Shown: positions 52,029 through 61,051 of the stretch, piece after piece
Numbering within the stretch: position 1 is the first letter of the stretch
Layout of the letters: each line of letters begins with the position of its first letter
NCBI GenBank assembly: GCA_963837945.1
Contig: CAWIQD010000007.1
Span: 62,001 to 126,000 of the forward strand
Reading direction: 5' to 3'
Source: CAVUBL01 sp963837945
GTDB taxonomy: Bacteria; Acidobacteriota; Thermoanaerobaculia; Multivoradales; DATKCC01
Length of the DNA: 64,000 bases
The notes under the pieces: generated by a model
What the model was told of the DNA's origin: nothing
Databases searched by the model: none
What the model saw: the letters and a program-made list of their open reading frames with translations, nothing else
Program-made: the position numbers and the translations under genes

Positions 52029-52835
52029 ATGCCCGACTCCCCCGATCCCACCGCCCCCGCCCCCCCGGCCGCCCCCTCCATCGACCGCGACGCCCTCGCC
52101 CGCTGGCTCGACGAGTACCTGGGCGCCCACGAGGGCGAGGACTACGGCCCGAACGGCCTCCAGGTCCAGGGCCGCGGGGAGATTCGCAAGATCGTGACCG
52201 GCGTCTCGGCCTGCCTCGAGCTCTTCCAGCGGGCGCGCGCGCTGGGGGCCGACGCGATCCTCGTCCACCACGGGATCTTCTGGGACTGGCAGTCGCCGGT
52301 CCTGGTCGGCATGCACCACGCCCGGGTGGCCGAGCTCCTCGGCCACGGCCTCAACCTCCTCGCCTACCACCTGCCGCTCGACCGCCACTCGAAGATCGGC
52401 AACAACGCGCTGGCGGCCCGCGCCCTCGGCCTCGAGCACCTCGAGCCCTTCGGCGACGCCTGGGGGCTGCCGGTGGGCTTCCGGGGGCGCTTTCCGGAGC
52501 CGCTCTCGGCGGCGGAGCTGGTGGCGCGATGCCGAGACTTCTACGGCCGCGAGCCGCTCCACCTGCCGGGCGACGGCGAGGCGGTCGAGACGGTGGGGGT
52601 GATCAGCGGCGGAGCCCAGAAGGACTTCCAGCTCGCCATCGCCCTGGGGCTCGACGCCTTCGTCACCGGCGAGGTCTCCGAGTGGGTGATGAACACCGCC
52701 CGCGAGAGCGGCGTCCACTTCCTCGCCTGCGGCCACTATGCGACCGAGGTCTGCGGGATCCGGGCCCTCGGGGAGCTGGTGGCGGAGCGGTTCGGAATCG
52801 AGGTCGAGTTCGTCGACGTGCCGAACCCGGTGTGA
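52029..52835 (+). CDS. Nif3-like dinuclear metal centre protein
   Basis: A 268-residue Nif3/DUF34 protein. The metal-site motifs are ILVHHGIFW in the first half and CGHYATE in the second, with LLAYHLPLDRHSKIGNNALA between. GPNGLQVQG and DAFVTGEVSEWVMNTA are also typical. Members are widespread and are linked to GTP cyclohydrolase-like chemistry or metal insertion, but no settled function exists. The ATG at 52029 follows a -10 box so closely that the mRNA is likely leaderless. It is monocistronic here. Confidence 0.92.
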   Translation: MPDSPDPTAPAPPAAPSIDRDALARWLDEYLGAHEGEDYGPNGLQVQGRGEIRKIVTGVSACLELFQRARALGADAILVHHGIFWDWQSPVLVGMHHARVAELLGHGLNLLAYHLPLDRHSKIGNNALAARALGLEHLEPFGDAWGLPVGFRGRFPEPLSAAELVARCRDFYGREPLHLPGDGEAVETVGVISGGAQKDFQLAIALGLDAFVTGEVSEWVMNTARESGVHFLACGHYATEVCGIRALGELVAERFGIEVEFVDVPNPV

Positions 52836-52981
52836 GGCCGGGCCGGGGGCTCCCGCGCTTGCGAACGGTGCGCGCTGCTCGTGGGCGATGAAGCGTCGGC
52901 GCGCGCCTCGGCTTCGCCTCGCTCCGAGACGACACGGGCTTCCCAGCGGTCTCGGGGCCACTCGGCTCAGACGTCGCCGCG

Positions 52982-53094
52982 CGGGAGCCCCCGGCCCTCC
53001 GGGGTTGGGCTCTTCGGGGAAGGCCCGCCAAGCGTTGAGCCCAGTCCTCGACGTCCTCCGGCCGGGAGCCCCCGGCCCTCCGGGGTTGGGCTCT
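52982..53094. repeat. Two copies of a 32-bp GC-rich intergenic repeat
   Basis: CGGGAGCCCCCGGCCCTCCG continuing with GGGTTGGGCTCT occurs at 52982-53013 and again at 53063-53094, an exact 32-base direct repeat 81 bp apart. Each copy contains short complementary parts (CCCCGG/CCGGGG). The gap of about 340 bp between the Nif3-like gene and tatD holds nothing else that could be recognised. Confidence 0.8.
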
Positions 53095-53178
53095 GCAAGC
53101 GTCCTCTTTGCCGCTGAAGCCCGCGCCCCCTCCCGGTGCTCGGCAGACTCGGGGGGCCAGGGGCGCTCGGTGCCGGCT

Positions 53179-53952
53179 TCAACCCTGGGCCTTGGTGAAC
53201 AGGCGGAAGAAGTTCTCCGTCGTCCGCCGGCAGGTCACTTCGTAGGGCTCGGAACGCTCCTCGGCGAGGCGGTGGGCGACCTCGACGACGAAGGCGGGCT
53301 GGTTGGGCTTGCCGCGGTGGGGGACCGGCGCGAGGTAGGGGGTGTCGGTCTCGACCAGCTCGCGGTCGAGGGGGAGCTCGGGGATCACCTCGCGGACGTT
53401 GTCGGCCCTGGGGAAGGTGATCATGCCGGTGAAGCCGAGGTAGAACCCCCGCCCGATCAGGACTCGCGCCATGTCGAGGCCGCCGGCGAAGGAGTGAAAG
53501 TCGGCCTGGAGCGGCACGAGCTCCGGCTCGAGCGCGATCGCCGTCATGCGCTCGTTCGAGTCCCGGTTGTGGACCACCGCCGGCAGGCCGAGGTCGATCG
53601 CCAGGCGCCACTGCTCGCGCAGGACCCGCTCCTGGATCTCGCGAGGCGAGTGGTCGTAGTGGAAGTCGAGCCCACACTCCCCCACCGCCACGGCCTTGGG
53701 ATCGGCGAGGAGATCGGCCAGGCGCTCGGCGTCGCCCTCCCGCCAGCTCTCCGCGTCGTGCGGATGGACCCCCAGCGCGCACCAGACGTCGTCGTGGCGG
53801 TGGCAGAGGTCGAGTACCTCCACGGCGTCGGCGAGGCGCACCGCCGGCACCAGGAAGCCGGTCACCCCGCGCTCGCGGGCGGCGTCCAGGACTGCGTCGC
53901 GCTCGCCGGCCGGGAGGTTGTGGACGTGGCAGTGGGAGTCGACGAGGGGCAT
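53179..53952 (-). CDS. tatD: TatD-family metal-dependent deoxyribonuclease
   Basis: A 257-residue TIM-barrel hydrolase. Metal ligands appear in order: DSHCHVHN at the start, GECGLDFHYDHS, LPAVVHNRDSNE, ADFHSFAGG and VETDTPYLAP. TatD proteins are 3'-to-5' exonucleases acting on DNA and are linked to DNA repair or quality control. The ATG at 53952 gives MPLVDSHCHVHN; the same frame stays open upstream within antisense metG. It is downstream of metG with a 68-base gap, an arrangement common in many bacteria. Confidence 0.94.
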   Translation of the reverse strand: MPLVDSHCHVHNLPAGERDAVLDAARERGVTGFLVPAVRLADAVEVLDLCHRHDDVWCALGVHPHDAESWREGDAERLADLLADPKAVAVGECGLDFHYDHSPREIQERVLREQWRLAIDLGLPAVVHNRDSNERMTAIALEPELVPLQADFHSFAGGLDMARVLIGRGFYLGFTGMITFPRADNVREVIPELPLDRELVETDTPYLAPVPHRGKPNQPAFVVEVAHRLAEERSEPYEVTCRRTTENFFRLFTKAQG

Positions 53953-54020
53953 CGGGCTGCGAGATCCTTCGACTCGCCGCGCTCGCTCGGCGGGATGCGC
54001 CGAGGCGCAGCGGGTGCGCC

Positions 54021-55931
54021 TCAGCGCACGCGGGTGCCGTTGGGGACGGTCTTCTCCGGATGGAGCAGGATCGGCGCCCCGCCGTCGTCGGCGGCGAGCA
54101 CCATCCCCTGGGACTCGACCCCCATGAGCTTCGCGGGCTCGAGGTTCGCCACGATCACGACCTGGCGCCCCACCAGGTCCTCGGGCGCGTATTGCTTGGC
54201 GATGCCGGCGACCACCGTGCGGGTCTCGTCGCCCAGGTCGACGGTCAGCTTCAGGAGCTTCGACGACTTGGGGATCGCCTCGGCGGCGGTGACGGTGGCG
54301 GTGCGCAGCTGGGTCTCGAAGAACCGGTCGATGGAGATCATGGTGTCCTCGGAGGTCGTGGGCTTCTCCGTCGTGCCCTCCCGCATCTCGGCCAGGAAGG
54401 CCTCCTTGTCGATGCGCGGGAAGAGCGGCTCGGGGTCGGGCAGAGGCGCCCCGGTCGGAAGGCCGCCCCACTCGAGGGCGGCGAGGCTCTCGGGCGGGGC
54501 GCCGGCGCCGATCGCGGCAAGCACGCGGGGCGCCGTCCCCGGCTGGAACGGCAGCAGGCCGCAGGCCACGATCCGGACCGCCTCGAGGCCGTTCCACAGG
54601 ACGCGCGACAGGGCGTCCGAGGAGCCCTCGGCCTTGATCGTCTTCCACGGCTCGCGCTCGACGATGTAGCCGTTGGCCGCGGCGAGCAGTCGCCAGAGCG
54701 CCTGGAGTGCATTCTGGAACGCGAGCTCGTCCATCGCGGCCCGATAGGCCGCCACCGTCTCGGCCGCGACCGCCACCAGCGGGTTGTCGTCGCACGGCAC
54801 CGGCGGCGTCCTGCCGTCGAACGCCCGGCGCGACAGGGTCACGAGCCGGCTGACCGTGTTGCCGAGGTCGTTCGCCAGGTCGCTGTTGTAGCGCTCGACG
54901 AACGCCTCGTCGGAGAACGAGGCGTCCTGGCCGAAGACCATCTCGCGCATCAGGAAGTGGCGCAGCGGATCGGCGCCGAAGCGCGCGATCAGGTGGTCCG
55001 GGCGCACCACGTTGCCCGCGGACTTCGAGACCTTCCGCTGATCGCGGAGCCACCAGCCGTGCGCCCAGACGGTGGTCGGCAGGGGCAGCCCCGCCGAGAG
55101 GAGGAAGGCCGGCCAGTAGACGGTGTGGAAGCGCAGGATGTCCTTGCCCACCAGGTGGAGGCGGGTGCCGGCACCCTCCCAGAAGGCGCGGTAGAGCTCG
55201 CCGTCGTCGCGCCCGAACCCCAGGGCGCTGACGTAGTTGGTCAGGGCGTCGAGCCAGACGTAGACCGTCTGCCCCGGCTGCTCCGGGAAGGGGATGCCCC
55301 AAGCGAGGTTGGCGCGCGACACCGAGAGGTCGATGAGCCCGCCCTCGACGAACGAGCGCATCTCGTTGCGGCGGCTCTCGGGCTGGATCGGGGGCGGATC
55401 CGACGCGTACCATTCGAGCAGCGGCTCGGCATACTTCGACAACCGGAAGAAGACGTTCTCCTCGGACTTCCACTCGGTGGGCGTGCCGTGGTCCGGGCAG
55501 CGGCGGTCCTCGCCCACCAGCTCCTTCTCGGTGTAGAAGGTCTCGCAGGCCGCGCAGTACCAGCCCTCGTGGCGATCGACGTAGAAGTCGCCCGCGGCCC
55601 CGATCCGCTCGATCAGGGCGACGACCCCGTCGACGTGGCGCGGCTCGGTGGTGCGGATGAAGTCGTCGTTCGAAATCCCGAGCTCGCGCCAGAGCTCGTG
55701 ATAGCTCTCGACCACCCGGTCGGCCAGGGCGAGAGGCGCGACGCCCTGCGCCGCGGCGGCCCGCTCGATCTTCTGGCCGTGCTCGTCGGTGCCGGTCAGG
55801 AAGCGCACCCGGTCGCCCGCGAGGCGCCGGTGACGGGCCACCACGTCGGCCACCGTCGTGGTGTAGATGTGACCGATGTGGGGCAGGTCGTTGACGTAGT
55901 AGATCGGCGTGGTGACGTAGAAGCTGCTCAT
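54021..55931 (-). CDS. metG: Methionyl-tRNA synthetase
   Basis: A 636-residue class I synthetase that charges tRNA-Met. It has YVTTPIYYVNDLPHIGH with the HIGH box at residues 18-21, a zinc-knuckle region (WYCAACETFYTEKELV and a CPDHG), the KMSKS-type loop RKVSKSAGNVV, an anticodon-binding helical domain and a C-terminal tRNA-binding (EMAP-like) domain (RTATVTAAEAIPKSSKLLKL, then RTVVAGIAKQYAPEDLVGR). The added C-terminal domain usually drives dimerisation. Transcription probably starts near 55995 from the TACAAT box at 56002-56007. Confidence 0.97.
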   Translation of the reverse strand: MSSFYVTTPIYYVNDLPHIGHIYTTTVADVVARHRRLAGDRVRFLTGTDEHGQKIERAAAAQGVAPLALADRVVESYHELWRELGISNDDFIRTTEPRHVDGVVALIERIGAAGDFYVDRHEGWYCAACETFYTEKELVGEDRRCPDHGTPTEWKSEENVFFRLSKYAEPLLEWYASDPPPIQPESRRNEMRSFVEGGLIDLSVSRANLAWGIPFPEQPGQTVYVWLDALTNYVSALGFGRDDGELYRAFWEGAGTRLHLVGKDILRFHTVYWPAFLLSAGLPLPTTVWAHGWWLRDQRKVSKSAGNVVRPDHLIARFGADPLRHFLMREMVFGQDASFSDEAFVERYNSDLANDLGNTVSRLVTLSRRAFDGRTPPVPCDDNPLVAVAAETVAAYRAAMDELAFQNALQALWRLLAAANGYIVEREPWKTIKAEGSSDALSRVLWNGLEAVRIVACGLLPFQPGTAPRVLAAIGAGAPPESLAALEWGGLPTGAPLPDPEPLFPRIDKEAFLAEMREGTTEKPTTSEDTMISIDRFFETQLRTATVTAAEAIPKSSKLLKLTVDLGDETRTVVAGIAKQYAPEDLVGRQVVIVANLEPAKLMGVESQGMVLAADDGGAPILLHPEKTVPNGTRVR

Positions 55932-56001
55932 GACGAGGGTTCCGCCCGGCGGGAGGGCCGGCGCCGGTCACGGTGCGAGCCGGGACCGGCGCGGGGGCCG
56001 A

Positions 56002-56007
56002 ATTGTA
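56002..56007 (-). promoter_or_regulatory. -10 box of the metG-tatD transcript
   Basis: TACAAT reads leftward here, about 70 bases before the metG ATG. No good -35 element is visible at 17 bp, as with other promoters in this window. No T-box or other leader structure was recognised. Confidence 0.45.
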
Positions 56008-56034
56008 GCAGAGCGCCCCGGGCCCGCCCGGCGC

Positions 56035-56964
56035 TCAGGGCTGCGGAGCGGCCCCGGAGCCGGAGGCGGCGAGCTCCTCCGGCGTAAAGACGTAGAGGGC
56101 GCCGCAGAACACGCACTCGCCCTCGACCACGCCCTCGTCGGTGAGCACCTCGGCGAGATCCTCCTCGGGCAGCAAGGCGAGGTGGCGCGCCAGCCGCTCC
56201 CGGCTGCACCGGCAACGGTGGCGCAGGCGCAGCGTCTCGGCCGCCTCGCGGTCGAAGCCGGCGAGGACCGCGTCGAGCACCAGCTCGCGCCCGCCCTCCT
56301 CGAACAGGCGGCTGACCCCTGCGAACCCCTCCAGGTTGCCCTCGAGGTCGCTCAGAACGGCGTCGGGCGCACCGGGGAGGACCTCGACGATCAAGCCCCC
56401 CGCGCCCGCCACCCCCTCGCGCCGGGTGAGGACGCCGAGCAGGACCGCCGAGCGGGTCTGCTCGCTCTGGCGCAGGTAGTGGGCGACGTCGAGGCCGATC
56501 TCGCCCGACACCAGCTCGACCTGGCTCGCGTAGCTCCCCGCCGCGTGCTCGCGGATCACCCGCAGGATGCCGGAGCCGACCGCGTGGCCGACGGCGAGCT
56601 TGCCGTCCGGCCGCGCCGGCACGTCGACCCGCGGGTTGCCGACCGTGCCCCGCAGGTGGCCCTGGTCGTCGGCCTCGACGAGGACGGTGCCCAGAGGGCC
56701 GTCGCCCCGCACCTCGAGCACCAGACGGCTCGGCGCCTTGAGCGACATGCGCAGCAACAGCGCCGCGGCCGACATCCCCCGCCCGAGCGCGGCCGAGGCC
56801 ACGGGCGAGAGGTCGCGGCGGGCGCGCGCCTCCTCGACGACGTCACCGAGGTCGGCGACGCCGTAGCGCAGCCAGCCGCCCGCCGCGAGGCCCAGCTCGA
56901 GGGTGCCTTCGGCGCCCATGGGGTCGTCGGTCCTCTCGTCGCGCATTGCTTCGCTCTGGATCAT
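56035..56964 (-). CDS. hslO: Hsp33 redox-regulated chaperone
   Basis: A 309-residue holdase activated by oxidation. The substrate-binding domain includes ALGRGMSAAALLLRMSLKAP and GHAVGSGILRVIRE; the C-terminal zinc centre is built from CRC (RHRCRCSRERL) and CVFC (GECVFCGALYVF), the four cysteines that form disulfides under oxidative stress. The ATG at 56964 is chosen because AGGAG lies 8 bases before it; a GTG three codons earlier is the alternative. It is in the same direction as radC and metG, without tight coupling. Confidence 0.95.
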   Translation of the reverse strand: MIQSEAMRDERTDDPMGAEGTLELGLAAGGWLRYGVADLGDVVEEARARRDLSPVASAALGRGMSAAALLLRMSLKAPSRLVLEVRGDGPLGTVLVEADDQGHLRGTVGNPRVDVPARPDGKLAVGHAVGSGILRVIREHAAGSYASQVELVSGEIGLDVAHYLRQSEQTRSAVLLGVLTRREGVAGAGGLIVEVLPGAPDAVLSDLEGNLEGFAGVSRLFEEGGRELVLDAVLAGFDREAAETLRLRHRCRCSRERLARHLALLPEEDLAEVLTDEGVVEGECVFCGALYVFTPEELAASGSGAAPQP

Positions 56965-57048
56965 CCGGCTCACTCCTGGGGGGACGAGGCTCGCCGGCCT
57001 CGCCTGCCAGAACGGCCCGGGGCGGTCGGTTTGTTCCCGCGGCTCCCG

Positions 57049-57738
57049 TCACCAGGCCCCCCGCTCCTTGAGCGAGACCCAGCGCCCGGCGCCGCCCACG
57101 ATCAGGTGGTCGACCAGCTTCAAGCCCAGCACCTCACAGGCTTCGACCATGCGCCGGGTGAAGCTCAGGTCCTCGAGGCTGGGCGAGGGATCGCCGCTCG
57201 GGTGGGTGTGGAAGAGCACCAGCCCGGCCGCCCGGTGGAGGAGAGCCTCCTTGAGGACCTCCCGGGGCTCGACCGACGCGCGCGAGAGGGTGCCGAGGAA
57301 GATCTCCCGCTCGCCGACCATCTTGTGGCGGGTGTCGAGGTAGAGAGCACCCATCACCTCCTGGTCCCGCCGGGCGTAGCGCAGGGCGAGGTAGCTCACC
57401 ACCTCGGCAGGCCGGGACATCGGTTGCCGCTCGGGCACTTCCCGGTGCGCGAGGCGCCGCGCAATCTCCACCGCCGCCATCAACATGGCGGCCTTCGCCT
57501 CTCCGATGCCGGGGCGCAGGATCCGTTTCTTGCGCACCCCGATCAGGCCGGCCAGCCCGCCGCAGTCGTCGAGCAGCTCGCGGGCGATCGAGAGCACCGA
57601 CACTCCCGGGTACCCGGAGCGCAAGAGGACCGCCACCAGCTCGGCGTCGGAGAGGCTCTGGCTCCCGTGTTCGAGCAGCCGTTCCCGCGGCCGCTCCATC
57701 CTCGGCACCTCGGCGATCATCGCTGCACCGTTCAGCAT
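57049..57738 (-). CDS. radC: RadC/UPF0758-family JAB-domain protein
   Basis: A 229-residue protein with an N-terminal helix-hairpin-helix part (RPRERLLEHGSQSLSDAELV and LIGVRKKRILRPGIGEAKAA) and a C-terminal JAB/MPN domain with the metalloprotease-like motif LFHTHPSGDPSPSLED. The family is widely conserved. A DNA-repair role was once proposed and then questioned; the activity is unknown. The ATG at 57738 is preceded by GAAAGGAG at proper spacing. Longer frames upstream enter a GC-rich noncoding stretch. Confidence 0.93.
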   Translation of the reverse strand: MLNGAAMIAEVPRMERPRERLLEHGSQSLSDAELVAVLLRSGYPGVSVLSIARELLDDCGGLAGLIGVRKKRILRPGIGEAKAAMLMAAVEIARRLAHREVPERQPMSRPAEVVSYLALRYARRDQEVMGALYLDTRHKMVGEREIFLGTLSRASVEPREVLKEALLHRAAGLVLFHTHPSGDPSPSLEDLSFTRRMVEACEVLGLKLVDHLIVGGAGRWVSLKERGAW

Positions 57739-58272
57739 CGTTTCTCCTTTCACCAAGAAGGACGCCAAACCATCCCTCCGATCTTGCGGTGGCGGCGGAT
57801 TTGGAGCCCACCGCACAGTTGCGGCCGAGGCGAGCTCGGCCCAGCCGGCAGCCCGCCGGGATCGCCTCGTCGCCGCTCGGTGCGACCGCGCCGTTCGCGG
57901 CAGGCAGCTCGGCCCCGGGCACCGGGCCGGCGGCCTGCCGCGCTTGCCTCCGCTCACCGGTCGATGCGAACCGCACCGTTCGCCCGGCCGAGGCAGGCTC
58001 GGCCGCTTCACGGGTTCGTTGCCCTCCGGGGTCGGAGCCCTCCCGGAGTGCGAGCCCGCCGATCCACTCCTCACCCTCCCCCACCCGCCGGAGGACATCG
58101 TCCCGACCACCCAGGGGGCAGCCCGCGGGGCGCGGTGGTTTCTCGCCGGCGCAGTCCGCCGCCGAGAAAGCCATCCGCCCCACGGGCGTCGCTACTCGAC
58201 TCCGCCTCAACCACCCACGCCACCTCCGCCTCGACCACCTCACCCTCCACCCCTCACCCTCCGCCCTCCGGC
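57739..58272. other. Intergenic region between radC and the agmatinase-family gene, with repeats
   Basis: About 530 bp between divergent genes. Frames crossing it are low-complexity (Pro, Arg, Ala) and have no family match. At 57985-58010 the sequence CCGGCCGAGGCAGGCTCGGC continuing CGCTTCA repeats the hairpin arm seen at 30261-30290. CCGTTCGC occurs twice nearby in similar surroundings (about 57890 and 57975). It appears to be built from dispersed GC-rich repeats. Confidence 0.5.
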
Positions 58273-58278
58273 TACAAT
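58273..58278 (+). promoter_or_regulatory. -10 box directly before the agmatinase-family gene
   Basis: TACAAT ends eight bases before the ATG at 58287, and there is no Shine-Dalgarno sequence, so the message is probably leaderless or nearly so. No -35 box is evident. Confidence 0.5.
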
Positions 58279-58286
58279 CACCTGCC

Positions 58287-59168
58287 ATGCCCGCCCTCCC
58301 CACCACCTTCGCCCTCCTCTACGACGAAGACAGCACCTACGAAACCGCCCGCGCTGCCGTCCTCCCCCTCCCCTTCGAACGAACCACCACCTACGGCAAG
58401 GGCACCGTCGACGGCCCCGGTGCGATCATCCGCGCCTCCCATGCCATGGAGCTCTACGACGAAGAGCTCCGCTCCGAGCCCTACCGCATGGGCATCGCGA
58501 CCCTCCCCCCCTTCGCCCCCGAGGCCCACGAGCTCGGCGCGGCCCTGGCCGAGATCCGCGCCGAGGCCCGCCGGCACCTCGAGGCCGGCAAGTTCCTGGT
58601 GTCGCTGGGCGGCGAGCACAGCCTGAGCTCGGCCCTCGTCTTCGCCGCGCGGGACCGCTTCGGCGAGATCGGAGTGGTGCAGCTCGACGCCCACGCCGAC
58701 CTGCGCGCCGAGTTCGAAGGGACGCAGTGGAGCCACGCCTCGGTCATGCGCCGGATCGTGGAGGCGGGCCTGCCCACCCTCGCCGTGGGCGTCCGCTCCC
58801 TCTCCGCCCCCGAGGCCGAGCTCGTCCGGGAGCGGGAGCTGCCGACGATCTGGGGGCACGAGCTCGCCGCGCCGGACCTCTCCGAGCGCTTCGCGGGGCT
58901 CCTCGCGGAGCTGCCGGAGAGGATCTATCTCACCTTCGACGTGGACTACTTCGACCCGGCGCTGGTGCCGGCCACGGGCACACCGGAACCGGGCGGCGGC
59001 GCCTGGTACCCGACCCTGGCGCTGCTCAGGACGCTCTTCGCGACCAAGGAGGTGGTCGCCATGGACGTGGTCGAGCTGGCCCCCGCGGCCGGCCACCGCG
59101 CGAGCGAGTTCCTGGCGGCGAAGCTCGTCTACAAGTGCCTCGGATACCTCGAGGCGGCGGGCCGGTAG
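58287..59168 (+). CDS. speB: Agmatinase/arginase-family ureohydrolase
   Basis: A 293-residue ureohydrolase with the binuclear manganese motifs in order: SLGGEHSLSSAL, VQLDAHADLRAEFEG and LTFDVDYFDPALVPATGTPEPGG. It probably hydrolyses agmatine to putrescine and urea, but arginase, guanidinobutyrase or formiminoglutamase activity cannot be excluded from sequence. No arginine decarboxylase gene is nearby. The ATG at 58287 matches the family start and lies just after a -10 box. It converges with the symporter gene, with 20 bases between stops. Confidence 0.9.
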   Translation: MPALPTTFALLYDEDSTYETARAAVLPLPFERTTTYGKGTVDGPGAIIRASHAMELYDEELRSEPYRMGIATLPPFAPEAHELGAALAEIRAEARRHLEAGKFLVSLGGEHSLSSALVFAARDRFGEIGVVQLDAHADLRAEFEGTQWSHASVMRRIVEAGLPTLAVGVRSLSAPEAELVRERELPTIWGHELAAPDLSERFAGLLAELPERIYLTFDVDYFDPALVPATGTPEPGGGAWYPTLALLRTLFATKEVVAMDVVELAPAAGHRASEFLAAKLVYKCLGYLEAAGR

Positions 59169-59188
59169 AGGCCGGCCCCCCTCCCCGC

Positions 59189-60949
59189 CTACCCCTTCTT
59201 CTTGTGGTCGGCGAGCCAGCGCTCGTGGTCGAGCCGGTTCTGCTCCCAGGGCCGGCGCTTGAAGTAGCTCTTGGTCGCCGCCACCACCGTGCCGGAGAGC
59301 AGCACGAGGGCGAGCAGGTTGGGAAAGGTCACGAAGCCCAGCGAGATGTCTCCGATCGTCCAGATCGTGGCGAGCGACGCCACCGCCCCGACGAAGTGCA
59401 TGATCACGTACACGATCTTGTAGGGCAGGACCGCCTTCGGGCCGAACAGGTAGTTGGCGCAGCGGTCGCCGTAGTAGCTCCACGAGATCGCCGTGGAGAT
59501 GGCGAACAGGAAGACCGAGACCGCCACGATCAGCCCGCCCCAGCTGCCGAAGCGTTTGAGGCCCTTGCGAAAGGCGAGCTGGGTGAGCGGCGCGCCGGTC
59601 GCCGCGGCGTCGGCGTAGAGGACGGTGTAGACCTTGCCGTCGGCCGCCTTGGCGATCGCCTGCCCGGGGAGGACCGTGCCGGTGAACGGCCGGGTGTGTG
59701 CGGCGTCGACGTAGAGCGTGTCCACCGCCACCTCGTGCCAGGCGATCACCGGACCACCGGCGGGCGCCACCTGCGGCTCGCCGTTCTCGATCCGGAGCTC
59801 CGGGGGCGCCTGGGCCTGCGTCCCGGCATGGCTTCCCCCCTGCATGACGTAGGACTGATCGCCTCCGCCGAGGACGACCTGGCTCGGGATCTTGGCCGCC
59901 CAGGCGCCGGTGATGATCACCACCAGGCCGGTCATCGAGCAGATCACGATCGTGTCGATGAACGGCTCGAGCAGCGCCACCACGCCCTCGGAGACCGGCT
60001 CGTCGGTCTTGGCCGCGGCGTGGGCGATCGGCGCGGAGCCCTGGCCGGCCTCGTTCGAGAAGAGGCCGCGCCGGACCCCCCACATCATGGTCACCACGAA
60101 GACCCCGACCCCGGTGCCCGCGATCCCCGCCGTCGGGTGGAACGCCTCCCGGAAGATCAGGCCGAACGTGGGCAGGACCTGGTCGTAGTTCATGACGATG
60201 ACCACCATCGCCCCGGCCACGTAGATCGCCGCCATCACCGGCGCGAGGATGCCGGTGACGGCGCCGATGCGCCGGATGCCGCCCAGGATGACCAGGGCCA
60301 CGACGGTGGCGGTGAACAGGCCCGTCCCCCACCTCGGGATGGCGAACGCATGGAACAGCGTGTCGGCGACGGTGTTCGCCTGCACGCCGTTGCCGGTCAA
60401 AAACGAGGTCAGGACCAGGCCGCCCGCGAAGATCACGGCCAGCGGCTTCCAGTTGCCGCCGAAGCGCTCCTTCAAGCCCCGCTCGATGTAGTACATCGGC
60501 CCGCCCGAGACCGAGCCCTCCCACTTCTCCGGGTCCTGGTCCGCGAACTCCACCTGCCGGTACTTCTGCGACAGGGTCACCTCGGAGTACTTGACCGCCA
60601 TGCCGAGCAGCGCGGTCATCCACATCCAGAACAGGGCGCCCGGGCCGCCGAAGTGGATGGCGATCGCCACGCCGGCGATGTTGCCGATGCCGACCGTCGC
60701 CGAGAGCGCCGTGGTCAGGGCCTGGAAGTGGGAGACGTCGCCCGGCTCGCTGGGATCGTCGTACTTGCCCGAGGTCACCGCGAAGCCGTGCCCCAGCCGG
60801 CGGACCTGGATGAACCCGAGCCTCAGGGTGAGGAACAGGCCGGTGCCCAGCAGGGCGATGACGATGAGCGGGATGGTCTCCCCGCCGCCGACCGGGACGC
60901 CGAAGGACCAGACCGCTTTCTCGAGCGTGTTGACGATCGTCTCAAACAC
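59189..60949 (-). CDS. Alanine/glycine:cation symporter (AGCS family) with a soluble insertion
   Basis: A 586-residue membrane protein starting at GTG behind an AGGGGG ribosome binding site. AGCS hallmarks are TALSATVGIGNIAGVAIAIH, FWMWMTALLGMAVKYSEVTL, GGPMYYIERGL, RGLFSNEAGQGSAPIAHAAA and WSYYGDRCANYLFG. Between GLVVIITGAWA and the next helix there is a hydrophilic stretch of about 95 residues (around 365-460) that is much longer than in typical members. It imports alanine or glycine with sodium or protons. The FAD oxidase upstream on the same strand may use the same amino acids. Confidence 0.92.
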   Translation of the reverse strand: MFETIVNTLEKAVWSFGVPVGGGETIPLIVIALLGTGLFLTLRLGFIQVRRLGHGFAVTSGKYDDPSEPGDVSHFQALTTALSATVGIGNIAGVAIAIHFGGPGALFWMWMTALLGMAVKYSEVTLSQKYRQVEFADQDPEKWEGSVSGGPMYYIERGLKERFGGNWKPLAVIFAGGLVLTSFLTGNGVQANTVADTLFHAFAIPRWGTGLFTATVVALVILGGIRRIGAVTGILAPVMAAIYVAGAMVVIVMNYDQVLPTFGLIFREAFHPTAGIAGTGVGVFVVTMMWGVRRGLFSNEAGQGSAPIAHAAAKTDEPVSEGVVALLEPFIDTIVICSMTGLVVIITGAWAAKIPSQVVLGGGDQSYVMQGGSHAGTQAQAPPELRIENGEPQVAPAGGPVIAWHEVAVDTLYVDAAHTRPFTGTVLPGQAIAKAADGKVYTVLYADAAATGAPLTQLAFRKGLKRFGSWGGLIVAVSVFLFAISTAISWSYYGDRCANYLFGPKAVLPYKIVYVIMHFVGAVASLATIWTIGDISLGFVTFPNLLALVLLSGTVVAATKSYFKRRPWEQNRLDHERWLADHKKKG

Positions 60950-61051
60950 GGATGTGCCCCCTACCTGGTAGGAAAACGGCTTGTCGGGATCAAAGCGCCG
61001 AGGATCGTACCATGCCGATCGAGGGCCGCTGGCGGGCGCCGGGCGGGCCCC

